A stretch of 64,000 nucleotides of DNA from Pseudoduganella namucuonensis. GTDB lineage: Bacteria > Pseudomonadota > Gammaproteobacteria > Burkholderiales > Burkholderiaceae_D. Positions 37,950 through 46,731 of the stretch are shown here, one piece after another. How positions within the stretch are numbered: the stretch's first letter is position 1; every line of letters starts with the position of its first letter. The notes under the pieces are model-generated. The model was not told the DNA's origin, did not search any database, and saw nothing but the letters and a program-made list of their open reading frames with translations. Where the stretch lies: positions 160,080 through 224,079 of the forward strand of contig NZ_FPBO01000010.1 of assembly GCF_900116645.1 (NCBI RefSeq), read 5' to 3'. The translations under genes and the position numbers were made by a program.

Positions 37950-39857
37950 ATGAAGAAACAACTTGCCGGCTTCATCGCCGTGCTGCTGTCCTGCCCGCTG
38001 GCGCAGGCTGCGCCACCCGCCTTCGCCGGCATTTTCAGCGACCACGCGGTGCTGCAGCGCGGCGAACCCCTGACCGTGTGGGGCCGGGCAACACCCGGGC
38101 TGCCGGTCAAGGTGAGCCTGGCCGGCGCCACGGCCGGCGCCAGCGCTGGCGCGGACGGGCGCTGGCGGGTGAGCCTGCCGGCGATGGCGGCGGGCGGGCC
38201 ACACACCCTGTCCGTCAGCGGCGCCGACGGCGCCACCACGCTCAAGGACATCATGATCGGCGATGTCTACCTGTGCGGCGGCCAGTCGAACATGGAGTTT
38301 CCGGTGCGCCTGTCGACAGGCGCCTTGGATCAATTTCCCGGCAATCCCGACCTGCGCTTCATCAACGTTCAAGCCACCACGGAAGCCGCGGTCCAGCAGG
38401 ACCTGAAGCAGCCGGTGGCATGGACGGTGGTGACGCCGAAGTCGGTCGGCGAGGCCTCGGCGGCGTGCTACCACATGGCGCGCCGGCTGCAGCAGAGCCA
38501 GAAGGTGGCGGTTGGTTTCATCAAGTCGACCTGGGGTGGCACCACCATCCAGGGCTGGATCAGCCCCTCCTCGCTGCAAACCCTGCCCGACTACGCCAGC
38601 CGCGTTGCGGCGCTGGCGGACATGGCTGCGAATCCGCCCAAGGCGATGGCCGACGAAGCGCGCCGCCACGATCAGTGGTGGGAGGCGCATGACCCGCAGG
38701 CGAAGGCGCAGCACGCGTGGCGCACGCCGCAGTTCGACGACGCGGCGTGGCCAAGCCTGACCTCCGAGTCCCTGGCGGACTTCGAGGGCGCCGCCTGGTT
38801 CCGCACCAGCGTGACCCTGACCGAAGCGCAGGCAAGGGCGGCGAATGGCGTCCAGCTCGGCCCCGTCGATAACCATGACAGCACCTGGGTCAACGGTGTG
38901 CGCGTGGGCGGCGGCAGTGTCCACTGGATGTGGCGCGACTACGCCGTTCCCGCGGGCGTGTTCCAGCCGGGACGCAATGTGATCGCCATCCGCGTGCTCG
39001 CTGGCAAGCGCGGCGGCTTGACCGGGAAGGCGGAACAGCGCGGCATCCGGACATCGGACGGGCAGTTCATTGCCCTGTCCGCGCCCTGGAAATACCAGTT
39101 GGGCATGCGCGCGTCAGGTCTCTCGATTCCAGCGGCGCCGTGGGAAGTACCGAACAGTCTGTCGACCCACTACAACGCGATGATCGCGCCGCTGGCCGGC
39201 TACAAGTTCAAACTGGCGGCGTGGTACCAGGGCGAGGCCAACACGGGGGCCGCGCAGGAGTACGAGACCTTGCTGCCGCTCCTGATCGCCGACTGGCGCA
39301 AGACCTTCGCCCAGCCGCGCTTGCCCTTCCTGGTGGTCCAGCTCACCGCGTTTGGCGCGGTCGCGGCCAAGCCCGGACGATCGGACTGGGCGCAGTTGCG
39401 GGAGGCCCAGGCCAGGACCGTGCGCAAGGACCCGTATGCCGGTTTGGCGGTCACCATTGATATCGGTGACCGCAGCGACATTCATCCCCCGCAGAAAGCC
39501 GTGATCGGCGAGCGCCTGGCCCGCGCGGCGCGCGCGCTGGCCTATGGCGAAGCGATCGCGCCGGGCGGCCCGGAAGCGGCCGCCGTGAAGCGCGCAGGGG
39601 AGGACCTGGTGCTCACCTTCAAGAACACCGGCGGGGGCTTGCGCACCTATAGCTCCGGCCACGCGATCGGGTTCGAAGCCTGTGCCGGCGCCGTGTGCCA
39701 GTTCGTGCTGGCCGTGCCGCAAGGGGACACGGTGACGCTGAAAGGCGCCAACCAGCCAGGCACCACGCATGTGCGCTATGCCTGGGCCGATGCGCCCTAT
39801 GTGAATCTGTACAGCGCCGACGACTTGCCTGCCGCGCCGTTCGAGATGGCGCTGTAG
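37950..39857 (+). CDS. SGNH-type (sialate O-acetylesterase family) acetylesterase, 635 aa
   Basis: A Sec signal (KKQLAGFIAVLLSCPLAQA) is followed by an N-terminal beta-sandwich (FSDHAVLQRGEPLTVWGRA). The SASA/SGNH hydrolase carries its nucleophile serine in LCGGQSNMEFP, and its catalytic Asp-x-x-His pair is DIHPPQK near residue 515. An interposed jelly-roll like that of GH2 proteins lies at about residues 255-350 (FEGAAWFRTSVTLTEA). Family members in plant-polysaccharide loci deacetylate galactosyl residues of xyloglucan, which would clear the way for beta-galactosidase. That role is inferred from context. The start at 37950 follows CCGGAG. Confidence 0.9.
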   Translation: MKKQLAGFIAVLLSCPLAQAAPPAFAGIFSDHAVLQRGEPLTVWGRATPGLPVKVSLAGATAGASAGADGRWRVSLPAMAAGGPHTLSVSGADGATTLKDIMIGDVYLCGGQSNMEFPVRLSTGALDQFPGNPDLRFINVQATTEAAVQQDLKQPVAWTVVTPKSVGEASAACYHMARRLQQSQKVAVGFIKSTWGGTTIQGWISPSSLQTLPDYASRVAALADMAANPPKAMADEARRHDQWWEAHDPQAKAQHAWRTPQFDDAAWPSLTSESLADFEGAAWFRTSVTLTEAQARAANGVQLGPVDNHDSTWVNGVRVGGGSVHWMWRDYAVPAGVFQPGRNVIAIRVLAGKRGGLTGKAEQRGIRTSDGQFIALSAPWKYQLGMRASGLSIPAAPWEVPNSLSTHYNAMIAPLAGYKFKLAAWYQGEANTGAAQEYETLLPLLIADWRKTFAQPRLPFLVVQLTAFGAVAAKPGRSDWAQLREAQARTVRKDPYAGLAVTIDIGDRSDIHPPQKAVIGERLARAARALAYGEAIAPGGPEAAAVKRAGEDLVLTFKNTGGGLRTYSSGHAIGFEACAGAVCQFVLAVPQGDTVTLKGANQPGTTHVRYAWADAPYVNLYSADDLPAAPFEMAL

Positions 39858-39870
39858 TAGGGAAAATGAC

Positions 39871-40044
39871 ATGCGCATCAAGTTGAGCTTTCCCCTGGGA
39901 CGCGACCGCTACTGGCATCAACAGATGTACCCGACGGCGGCGGCCCTTGTCGCGGCGCTGCAAGCGCGGCGCTTTCAAGCTTATGTCGATCTGATCATGG
40001 TGAGAGACCAGAAAAGGAAGGTGGTCAAGCTCCAGGTGCAATGA
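39871..40044 (+). CDS. Small protein, 57 aa, unknown function
   Basis: Thirteen bases after the esterase stop, an ATG with a GGGAAAA site opens a 57-codon frame (MRIKLSFPLGRDRYWHQQMY ... VVKLQVQ). It has a basic, mixed helix/strand composition and no signal or membrane segment. Position within the operon and a plausible ribosome site favour expression, but no family is recognised and the reading could be accidental. Confidence 0.4.
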   Translation: MRIKLSFPLGRDRYWHQQMYPTAAALVAALQARRFQAYVDLIMVRDQKRKVVKLQVQ

Positions 40045-40280
40045 AGGCTGCGCCGTCGCCGCTCGGCGGCGCGGCAAGCGGCACTGGCCGCGGCATTCCG
40101 CACATCGATTGTGCGTCCGGCAATTTCCCCGGGCGACAGGAAGCGCGCCTTGCGCCGGTCAAGGCGCCGCTTCCGTTTCACCGCGCCGGACCATGTCCGG
40201 CGCGGCGGCCGGCCAGCGTCGCAGCGCTGTCGTCCATACCGGCATATCAAAACTATCATCCATTTCTGGAGGAGCACAAT

Positions 40281-42608
40281 TTGAAACCGACATCCAACGC
40301 CAAGCTCGTCGTCACTACCCTGCTGGCCGGTTTTCTGGCCGGCATGCTGGCCGGCTGCAGCGGCGGCACCGATACCGCCGCGGTCAGCGCCGCGCCGGGC
40401 GGCCGCGTCGCCATGGGCGGCCCGGCGGCCACCAGCTATACCAGCGTGAAGTGGGGCGGCGGCGGCTTCGTCACCGGCATCGTCTACCATCCGACGACCT
40501 CGAACGTCAGGTACGCCCGCACCGACGTTGGCGGCGCCTACCGCTGGGAACCCGGCACAGGGTCGTGGCTAGCCATCACCGACGGCGTCGGTTTCGGCGG
40601 GCCCGATCAGAAATCCCACGACGTCGAGAGCATCGCCGTCGATCCGACCAACGACCAGAAGCTCTACCTCGTTGCCGGTAATAAAGATAATGCCGGCGGC
40701 CGCATCTATATTTCCAGTGATCGCGGCAACAACTGGACCTGGGTCACCCTGCCCTTCACGGTGGGGGGCAACCAAGAGGGCAGGGGCACGGGCGAACGCC
40801 TGCAACTCGACCCCACCAATCCGTCGACGATGTTCTACGGTTCGCGCACGGCAGGCCTGTGGAAGAGCTCGAACTCGGGCCTCACCTGGTCCCGGCTCAA
40901 CCTGGGGAGCGTCACGATGAGCGGCAACAGCGCGATGGGCGTCCAGTCAGTCATCTTCGACAACTCGAGCGTGGGTGGCGGCCAGACCACCTGGATCATC
41001 TATGCCGCCGTCGCCCCGGACTACGCCAGCGCGGCGGGCCTGACGTCGAGCCTGTACAAGTCCGTCAATGGCGGTTTCTCGTGGACCCCGGTCACGGTCC
41101 CGACCCCGGCGACCGGCTACTACATCCCGCACATGGTACGCTCGACCGACGGCACTTACTACGTGATATTCAACGAGAAGCGCGGCCAGGGCGTCACCGG
41201 CCCCAGCTATCTCTACAAGTACGTGGCCTGGAACGGCACCTGGACCCAGCTCAACAGCTCAAACAGCGCCGGATTCGGCGGCGTGTCCATCCACGGTAGC
41301 GGGTCGACCACCCGCGTCGCGCTCGCCCTGACCGGTTGGGCGAACACGACGAACCAGCAAGTCCAGTTGTCCGACGACGCCGGCGCCACCTGGCGCGAAA
41401 TCGAGTACGGCATGGGCCATACCCCGACCGCCACCCACACGCGCGGCTGGAACGAAGACATCGAGATCGACCCGTTCAACCGCGACCACATCGCGCACCT
41501 CGGCGGCGAAGGCATCGTCGAGACCTGGAACGCGTCGTCGGCCACGCCGTGGTGGAACAACACGGTCCCCGGCATCGAGGAGACCGCCACCCTGGGCCTC
41601 GTCACCCCGCCGGCCGGCGCGACGTACAAACTGATCGACAGCGCCGGCGACATCGGCGCCTGGGTCTATACGGACCTCACGACGAGGACGACCAAGGGCC
41701 CCGTAACCTTTGCAAGCAATAGCACTTCGGCCGACATGGCGTGGTCCGACCCGCAATACATCGCCACCTCGATGCAAGACAATCGCCCCGAACCCAAGAT
41801 CGGCATGGGCTATTCGTCCGGCGACGGCGGCATTACCTGGACGCAGTTCCCTACGCTGCCTGCCGGCGCCGCGGCCAACGGGAGCAACGTGTCCAACCTG
41901 ATCGTCACCGCACGCAACAAGGTGGTCTGGGCGCCGCCCAATGTGGTACCGTCCTATACCACCAACAACGGCGCAAGCTGGACCGCGACCAATCTGCCTG
42001 CCCCTTCCACTTCAAATATGGGCGGACTACCTCACGCGTACCGCCTGAAGGCGGACCGCAAGAACCCGAACAAGGTCTATGCCTACGATCAGGGCGGCGA
42101 GTGGTGGGGCAACCCGGGCAAGGTGTACGTCTCGACCGATGGCGGCCACAACTTCACGCTGAGCCAGGGCTCGGTGGCGGCGAATCTGGAATCCAATGCC
42201 TTCGGTACCACCTCGATGGAAGTCAACCCCAACGCCGAGGGCGACATCTGGCTGGCCGACGGCAACGCCGTGTACCACTCGCTCGATTCCGGCGCGACCT
42301 GGACCAAGGTGGGCAACTTTGCGTCGATCTTTAACCCCGGCCAGACCGAACCTGCCACGTTTGGCGCCAGCTCGATCGCGCTGGGCAAGGCGGCGCCCGG
42401 CGCCACCTACTCGGCCACAGTCTACGTGGTGGGCGTGATCAACGGCGTGTGGGGCGTGTACCAATCCGACGATGGCGGCGCAAGCTGGACGCGCTTCAAT
42501 GACAACGCGCACCAGTACGGCGGCATCGGCGCGATGGCGGGCGACTGGAACACCTACGGACGCATCTATTTCGCTGGTGCCGGCCGGGGTGTGCTCTACA
42601 CCAACTAA
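40281..42608 (+). CDS. GH74 xyloglucanase, lipoprotein form, first of two
   Basis: The start is a TTG at 40281, seven to ten bases behind GGAGGAG. It gives a lipoprotein signal (LVVTTLLAGFLAGMLAGC) with Ser at +2, which favours the outer membrane. The 775-aa protein is a full GH74 double propeller: VRYARTDVGGAYRWEPGT, repeated ISSDRGNNW, KSVNGGFSW, VSTDGGHNF and HSLDSGATW motifs, and SAGDIGAWVY at the second expected catalytic aspartate. It ends at RGVLYTN without a binding module. It probably cuts xyloglucan at the cell surface next to the receptor. Its 3' end is duplicated just downstream. Confidence 0.93.
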   Translation: MKPTSNAKLVVTTLLAGFLAGMLAGCSGGTDTAAVSAAPGGRVAMGGPAATSYTSVKWGGGGFVTGIVYHPTTSNVRYARTDVGGAYRWEPGTGSWLAITDGVGFGGPDQKSHDVESIAVDPTNDQKLYLVAGNKDNAGGRIYISSDRGNNWTWVTLPFTVGGNQEGRGTGERLQLDPTNPSTMFYGSRTAGLWKSSNSGLTWSRLNLGSVTMSGNSAMGVQSVIFDNSSVGGGQTTWIIYAAVAPDYASAAGLTSSLYKSVNGGFSWTPVTVPTPATGYYIPHMVRSTDGTYYVIFNEKRGQGVTGPSYLYKYVAWNGTWTQLNSSNSAGFGGVSIHGSGSTTRVALALTGWANTTNQQVQLSDDAGATWREIEYGMGHTPTATHTRGWNEDIEIDPFNRDHIAHLGGEGIVETWNASSATPWWNNTVPGIEETATLGLVTPPAGATYKLIDSAGDIGAWVYTDLTTRTTKGPVTFASNSTSADMAWSDPQYIATSMQDNRPEPKIGMGYSSGDGGITWTQFPTLPAGAAANGSNVSNLIVTARNKVVWAPPNVVPSYTTNNGASWTATNLPAPSTSNMGGLPHAYRLKADRKNPNKVYAYDQGGEWWGNPGKVYVSTDGGHNFTLSQGSVAANLESNAFGTTSMEVNPNAEGDIWLADGNAVYHSLDSGATWTKVGNFASIFNPGQTEPATFGASSIALGKAAPGATYSATVYVVGVINGVWGVYQSDDGGASWTRFNDNAHQYGGIGAMAGDWNTYGRIYFAGAGRGVLYTN

Positions 42609-42670
42609 GTGGTAGGACCGTCAACGGCAAGCCGCGGCCCGTAGCCTGGGCCGCACACGCACACGCACAC

Positions 42671-42816
42671 AATCCGACGATGGCGGTGCGACCTGGACGC
42701 GCTTCAACAATGATACGCACCAGTACGGCGGCATCGGCGTGATGGCGGGGGACTGGAACACCTATGGGCGCATCTACTTCAGTGGTACCGGTCGCGGTCT
42801 GATCTATACCAACTGA
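42671..42816 (+). pseudogene. 3' remnant of a further GH74 gene
   Basis: About 146 bases repeat the last 48 codons of the preceding GH74 gene: QSDDGGATWTRFNNDTHQYG, then a matching end GRGLIYTN and a stop. The intervening 62 bases contain a short CACACG-type run and no start. It is best explained as the scar of a tandem GH74 copy lost by recombination, and it differs from the upstream copy by many scattered bases. Confidence 0.8.
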
Positions 42817-42846
42817 GTGACATTCGCCGATTTCTGACTCCGGTTG

Positions 42847-42872
42847 AAACCCCGGCCTTCAGGCCGGGGTTT
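42847..42872 (+). terminator. Perfect 12-bp hairpin downstream of GH74 remnant
   Basis: Arms AAACCCCGGCCT / AGGCCGGGGTTT flank a TC loop. This is a likely transcription end of the upstream operon, although the T-run is only three long. Confidence 0.65.
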
Positions 42873-42890
42873 CGCGTAGCGGTTTGGAGG

Positions 42891-42946
42891 GGGGCGCCGA
42901 GCCGGGGGCGCCGAGCCGGGGGCGCCGAGCCGGGGGCGCCGAGCCG
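42891..42946 (+). repeat. Four perfect tandem copies of a 14-bp unit
   Basis: GGGGCGCCGAGCCG is repeated four times without change between two hairpins, in the leader of the third GH74 gene. No reading frame or known binding site explains it. Confidence 0.9.
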
Positions 42947-42978
42947 GGATGCAAACCCCTTCCAAACCTTATTCAGTT

Positions 42979-43000
42979 CGACAGGCCTGAAGGCCTGTCG
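42979..43000 (+). promoter_or_regulatory. Hairpin in the leader of the third GH74 gene
   Basis: Arms CGACAGGCCT / AGGCCTGTCG flank a GA loop. A T-run (GTTTTTTC) begins about 10 bases later, only about 20 bases before the start codon at 43032. It could be a terminator of upstream reading or a 5'-end stabiliser of the following mRNA. Confidence 0.5.
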
Positions 43001-43031
43001 CATTTCAGTTGTTTTTTCTTGGAGATTCAAT

Positions 43032-45386
43032 ATGAACAAGAAGCAAATCATCGCCCTCACCAGCGTGCTGGCTGCCCTGGTGGCCGGCTGCGGTGGCGGC
43101 AGTGAGAGTGCCGGCGTAGCGGGGACAACCAGCGCCAGCAAGATGGGCGGCGCGGCCCCCGTCAAGGCAACCCGATGGGCAAGCGTGAAGTTCGGCGGAG
43201 GCGGCTACGTCCCCGGCGTGATTTACCATCCGACCAGCCCGGACGTGATGTACGCCCGCACCGACATCGGTGGCGCCTACCGTTGGGATGCTCCCACCAA
43301 AGCCTGGGTGGCCATCACGGACATGTTTGGCATTACCGACAGCTTCCACCACGGCAGCGAGACCATGGCCCTCGATCCGAACGACGACAAGCGTGTCTAC
43401 ATGAGCACCGGAATGTACGTCGACGTTACCCGCAACGCGCGCCTGTACATTTCCACCGACCGCGGCGACAACTGGCAGCGCGTCGATCTGCCTTTCCCGG
43501 CGGGCAGCAACGCCCCGGGCCGCGCGATCGGCGAGCGCCTGATGGTCGACCCGAACAAGCCTTCGATCCTGTACTACGCCACGCGCACAAGCGGCCTGTG
43601 GAAGAGCGGCGATTATGGACAGACCTGGAACCAGGTGCAGTCGCTGGCTTCGTATACGATGAACAAGGCGCAAATCGACGCCGTACAGTTTGGCGGGGTG
43701 GTCGGTGTCCACCAGGTCATCTTCGACACCAATACCAAGGGTACCGGTAACGCCACGCAGACGATCTACACGGCCGTCGGAAAAGACTATGCCGCCGTGG
43801 CAGGGCTGAGCCACAGCATGTACAAGACCACCGACGGCGGGGCGACCTGGAGTGGCGTCGCCACCCCTGCCGACGTGGCCGGCTTTACCATCCCCCACAT
43901 GGTGCGCAACAAGGACGGAATGATGTACGTGGCCTTTACGAAGGAAACCGGTCCTGGCGCCGGCGGCGCGTCGAGGCTGTACAAATTCGACGGCAGCAAC
44001 TGGACCCTGCTGAAGAAGTATAACCCCGAGACCTGGGGCGTCAACTTCGGCATGGGCGGCCTGTCGGTGTCCGGCACCGGCGCCACCACCCGCATCGCGC
44101 TGGGCGTCACCAATTCCTGGGGCAACTGGGAAGGCCAGCCGGTGGTGCAGCTGTCGGACAACGCCGGCGCCACTTGGCGCGAGATCTCCGCGATGGCGCC
44201 GCACAGCGGCACTTTCGACGGCTGGTCGGGCTGGGTCGACGACGTCGAGATCGACCCGAACAACCCTGAGCACATCCTGCATGTGAGCGGCGGCGTGTGG
44301 GAAACCTGGAATGCCTCGGCGGCCAAGCCGACCTGGACCTTCGTCCCGGCAGGCATGGAAGAAACCGCGACGATGGCGCTGATGGCGCCGCCTCCGAGCG
44401 CCAACTACACCCTGCTGCGCAGTATGGGCGACACCGGTACCCACATCCAGGAAGAACTGACCAAGGCGCCCACGCGCATGACCCCGCGAAACTTTTTCAG
44501 CGGCAACACCTACTTCTCCGACATGGCCTGGTCCGATCCGGCCTACATTGCAACGATCGGCAAACCTGTCTCGAACAATCCGGCCGCCGGCGCCTACTCG
44601 ACCGATTCGGGCGTGACCTGGACCAGATTCGCGACCAACCATCCGGATGCAACGGGCAACATGACCGGGGTATCGAACATTGCGGTCACCAAACCCGGTC
44701 ATATCGTCTGGGCGCCGTCCCACGCGGTGCCGGCCTATACGACCGACAACGGGAAGACCTGGACCTACACCAACCTGCCGGCCTTGAAGCGCCTGGGCCC
44801 TGACCGCTCCTACCGCCTGGCGGCCGACCGCAAGAACCCGAACAAGGTGTATGCCTACAACGCGGGCGGCGTCTGGTTCGAACAATGGGGCTCAAAGCCG
44901 AGTTTCTACACTTCCACGGACGGCGGCCGCACCTTCACCTTGAGCGCCACCTTCGCGGCCCAAACATGGAATACCGAGACCCAGTACACATCGATCGCGG
45001 TCAATCCAAACGCCGAAGGCGACATCTGGATCGCTGACGGAAGGAGCATCCTGCACTCGGTCGATTCTGGCGCTAGCTGGACCAGGCTGAACGTGACTGC
45101 GCCGATCTTTGGCCAGTCGACCTGGTGGCCGGATGTGTACGGCGCCACCTCCATTGCATTGGGCAAGGCGCCAGTTGGCGCCACGTATTCGGCCTCGGTG
45201 TACGTGGTCGGCGTGGTCAACGGCGTATGGGGCGTGTACCGTTCGGACGACGCTGGCGCCAACTGGACCCGCTTCAACGACGACAAGCACCAGTACGCCG
45301 GTATGGGCGCCCTGGCGGCCGATCATAGGGTCCCTGGCCGCCTGTACGCCGGCGCCTCCGGCCGCGGCGTCGTGTTCAGCTACTGA
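43032..45386 (+). CDS. GH74 xyloglucanase, lipoprotein form, second of two
   Basis: The start ATG follows GGAG by 7 bases. The 784-aa protein has the lipoprotein signal IIALTSVLAALVAGC with Gly at +2, then a GH74 double propeller: VMYARTDIGGAYRWDAPT, ISTDRGDNW, KTTDGGATW, HSVDSGASW and the second catalytic-region motif SMGDTGTHI. It lacks a binding module. It is clearly a paralogue of the preceding lipoprotein GH74 but diverged through much of its length, so a different cleavage pattern (endo-dissociative versus processive) is possible. The following PEP-CTERM-like gene starts 100 bases downstream. Confidence 0.93.
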   Translation: MNKKQIIALTSVLAALVAGCGGGSESAGVAGTTSASKMGGAAPVKATRWASVKFGGGGYVPGVIYHPTSPDVMYARTDIGGAYRWDAPTKAWVAITDMFGITDSFHHGSETMALDPNDDKRVYMSTGMYVDVTRNARLYISTDRGDNWQRVDLPFPAGSNAPGRAIGERLMVDPNKPSILYYATRTSGLWKSGDYGQTWNQVQSLASYTMNKAQIDAVQFGGVVGVHQVIFDTNTKGTGNATQTIYTAVGKDYAAVAGLSHSMYKTTDGGATWSGVATPADVAGFTIPHMVRNKDGMMYVAFTKETGPGAGGASRLYKFDGSNWTLLKKYNPETWGVNFGMGGLSVSGTGATTRIALGVTNSWGNWEGQPVVQLSDNAGATWREISAMAPHSGTFDGWSGWVDDVEIDPNNPEHILHVSGGVWETWNASAAKPTWTFVPAGMEETATMALMAPPPSANYTLLRSMGDTGTHIQEELTKAPTRMTPRNFFSGNTYFSDMAWSDPAYIATIGKPVSNNPAAGAYSTDSGVTWTRFATNHPDATGNMTGVSNIAVTKPGHIVWAPSHAVPAYTTDNGKTWTYTNLPALKRLGPDRSYRLAADRKNPNKVYAYNAGGVWFEQWGSKPSFYTSTDGGRTFTLSATFAAQTWNTETQYTSIAVNPNAEGDIWIADGRSILHSVDSGASWTRLNVTAPIFGQSTWWPDVYGATSIALGKAPVGATYSASVYVVGVVNGVWGVYRSDDAGANWTRFNDDKHQYAGMGALAADHRVPGRLYAGASGRGVVFSY

Positions 45387-45485
45387 CGCGCCATGCCCGC
45401 TCTGTGCGCCAGCCCTTTGGGAGCGCACGGGCGGGCCTGCCGACCCAAGCACACCTGTATGAATCCTCCCAATTTGGAGAACACA

Positions 45486-46088
45486 ATGAAGTCCATGAAA
45501 TTCAAAAACATCCTCGCCGCACTGGCCCTCGGTTGGGCCGCGGTCGCTGGTAATGCCGGCGCCGCCGTCCTGACCTTCGACAGCCTGACCAGGTTCGGAT
45601 CCTATGGAAACGGCGAAGCGCTGCTCGGCAGCATGAGCGCCAGCGGCCAGAGCCTGAGTTACCAGGAGTCGGGCTTTGTGCTGACCCTGACCACACCCAA
45701 CGCGCCGGACGGCGCGGCCCACATCGGCGACGGCACCTATGAACCGCAGACCTTCAACTGGCATGACGGTATCGAAAATGGCGTGGATTCCTTCGTGACG
45801 CTGACCCGCGTGGGCGGCGGCCTGTTCAATCTGATCAGCTTCGATTACTACACGGACTGGAGCGTCCTGTCGGCCGATGGCAGCCAGGTCGGAGAGCTGC
45901 AGGGCTGGGACAGCTGGACCACGAGGCTGAACGGCATCAGCGAGCTGCGTCTGAGCTCCGGCGCCTACAATGAAATCGACAACGTCAATGTGGAAACTGC
46001 AAGCGCCGCCGTTCCGCTGCCGGGCACCCTGCCGCTGCTGTTGAGCGGCTTGATCGCCTGCGCGGTGGTGCGTCGTCGCCGTCAGTAA
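45486..46088 (+). CDS. PEP-CTERM-like surface protein, 200 aa
   Basis: GGAG 6 bases before the ATG at 45486 decides the start. The signal peptide is FKNILAALALGWAAVAGNAGA. The mature part is beta-rich and Gly/Ser-rich without enzyme motifs. The C-terminus VPLPGTLPLLLSGLIACAVVRRRRQ-like arrangement (VPLPGT, hydrophobic helix, four basic residues) is a variant of the PEP-CTERM signal processed by exosortase. Like the gene at 25944 it directly follows a GH74 gene, so the pairing of a xyloglucanase with a sortable surface protein occurs twice. Function is unknown. Confidence 0.85.
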   Translation: MKSMKFKNILAALALGWAAVAGNAGAAVLTFDSLTRFGSYGNGEALLGSMSASGQSLSYQESGFVLTLTTPNAPDGAAHIGDGTYEPQTFNWHDGIENGVDSFVTLTRVGGGLFNLISFDYYTDWSVLSADGSQVGELQGWDSWTTRLNGISELRLSSGAYNEIDNVNVETASAAVPLPGTLPLLLSGLIACAVVRRRRQ

Positions 46089-46419
46089 CTTGGGCCGGGC
46101 GCGGATTGCCGTCCGATGTTAGCACTCGACGGTGTCCTGCGCGAACGGCGAACGTCTGTGAACCCGAACAGAACGTTCCCCCGCGCGACAGCCTTGCTCA
46201 ACGCCGCCAGCGAAATAGGGGGCTTTATGGCGGCGGCTCCCGCGCCTCCTTTTTGCATACTTCCCGGAATGCGTGCCTTGAAACTGATCTTGCCGAATCT
46301 GGACCAGTCGCGCAATGTCGGTTTGCCGTTGCGGTCTGTGAAGGGCAGGGCGGTCGATGCTTGGGGATAGGCATCGCTGTCGGACAGGACGAATTCCAGC
46401 CGCTGAACCTTCGCCGGCC

Positions 46420-46545
46420 ATGCTGGACGCGATCGAACCGATCGTGATGCGGCGTAACCGCTTCAAGTGCGACCACGGCTGGGACATCGACCTGGACGAC
46501 GGCGCCTCGAACTACGTCATCAAAGAGAACCTGATGAATTCCATC
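46420..46545 (+). pseudogene. Fragment of a right-handed parallel beta-helix (glycoside hydrolase-like) protein
   Basis: The stretch encodes MRRNRFKCDHGWDIDLDDGA followed by SNYVIKENL, a motif I recognise from long parallel beta-helix proteins of plant-polysaccharide loci. The frame then continues into unrelated sequence (VDPEGVEQINQKVLCIS) with no start signal or rest of the domain. It is therefore a remnant. The flanking sequence 46089-46419 and 46546-46731 holds no gene that I can support. Confidence 0.55.
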
Positions 46546-46731
46546 CTTGTCGATCCGGAGGGTGTCGAGCAGATAAATCAAAAAGTATTATGTATAAGTG
46601 AATTTTGCGAATTGATTGTGCAGGAACAGCCTGCCAAACTCCGCGCTCAAAGTCGCGCCATGCTGCTTTGTACCGGCCGATCCGGCGTCTCCGCCGTAGG
46701 TTTATAAAGAAAACGCTAAGGGAATCTTACG

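Noticed and set aside
42891..42946. Possible CRISPR-like array
   Set aside because: The 14-bp units are directly adjacent with no spacers, and no cas gene is near.
46089..46419. Short open frames between the PEP-CTERM gene and the GH59 gene
   Set aside because: Several overlapping short frames exist on both strands, none with a convincing start, composition or similarity; only the beta-helix fragment at 46420 is recognisable.
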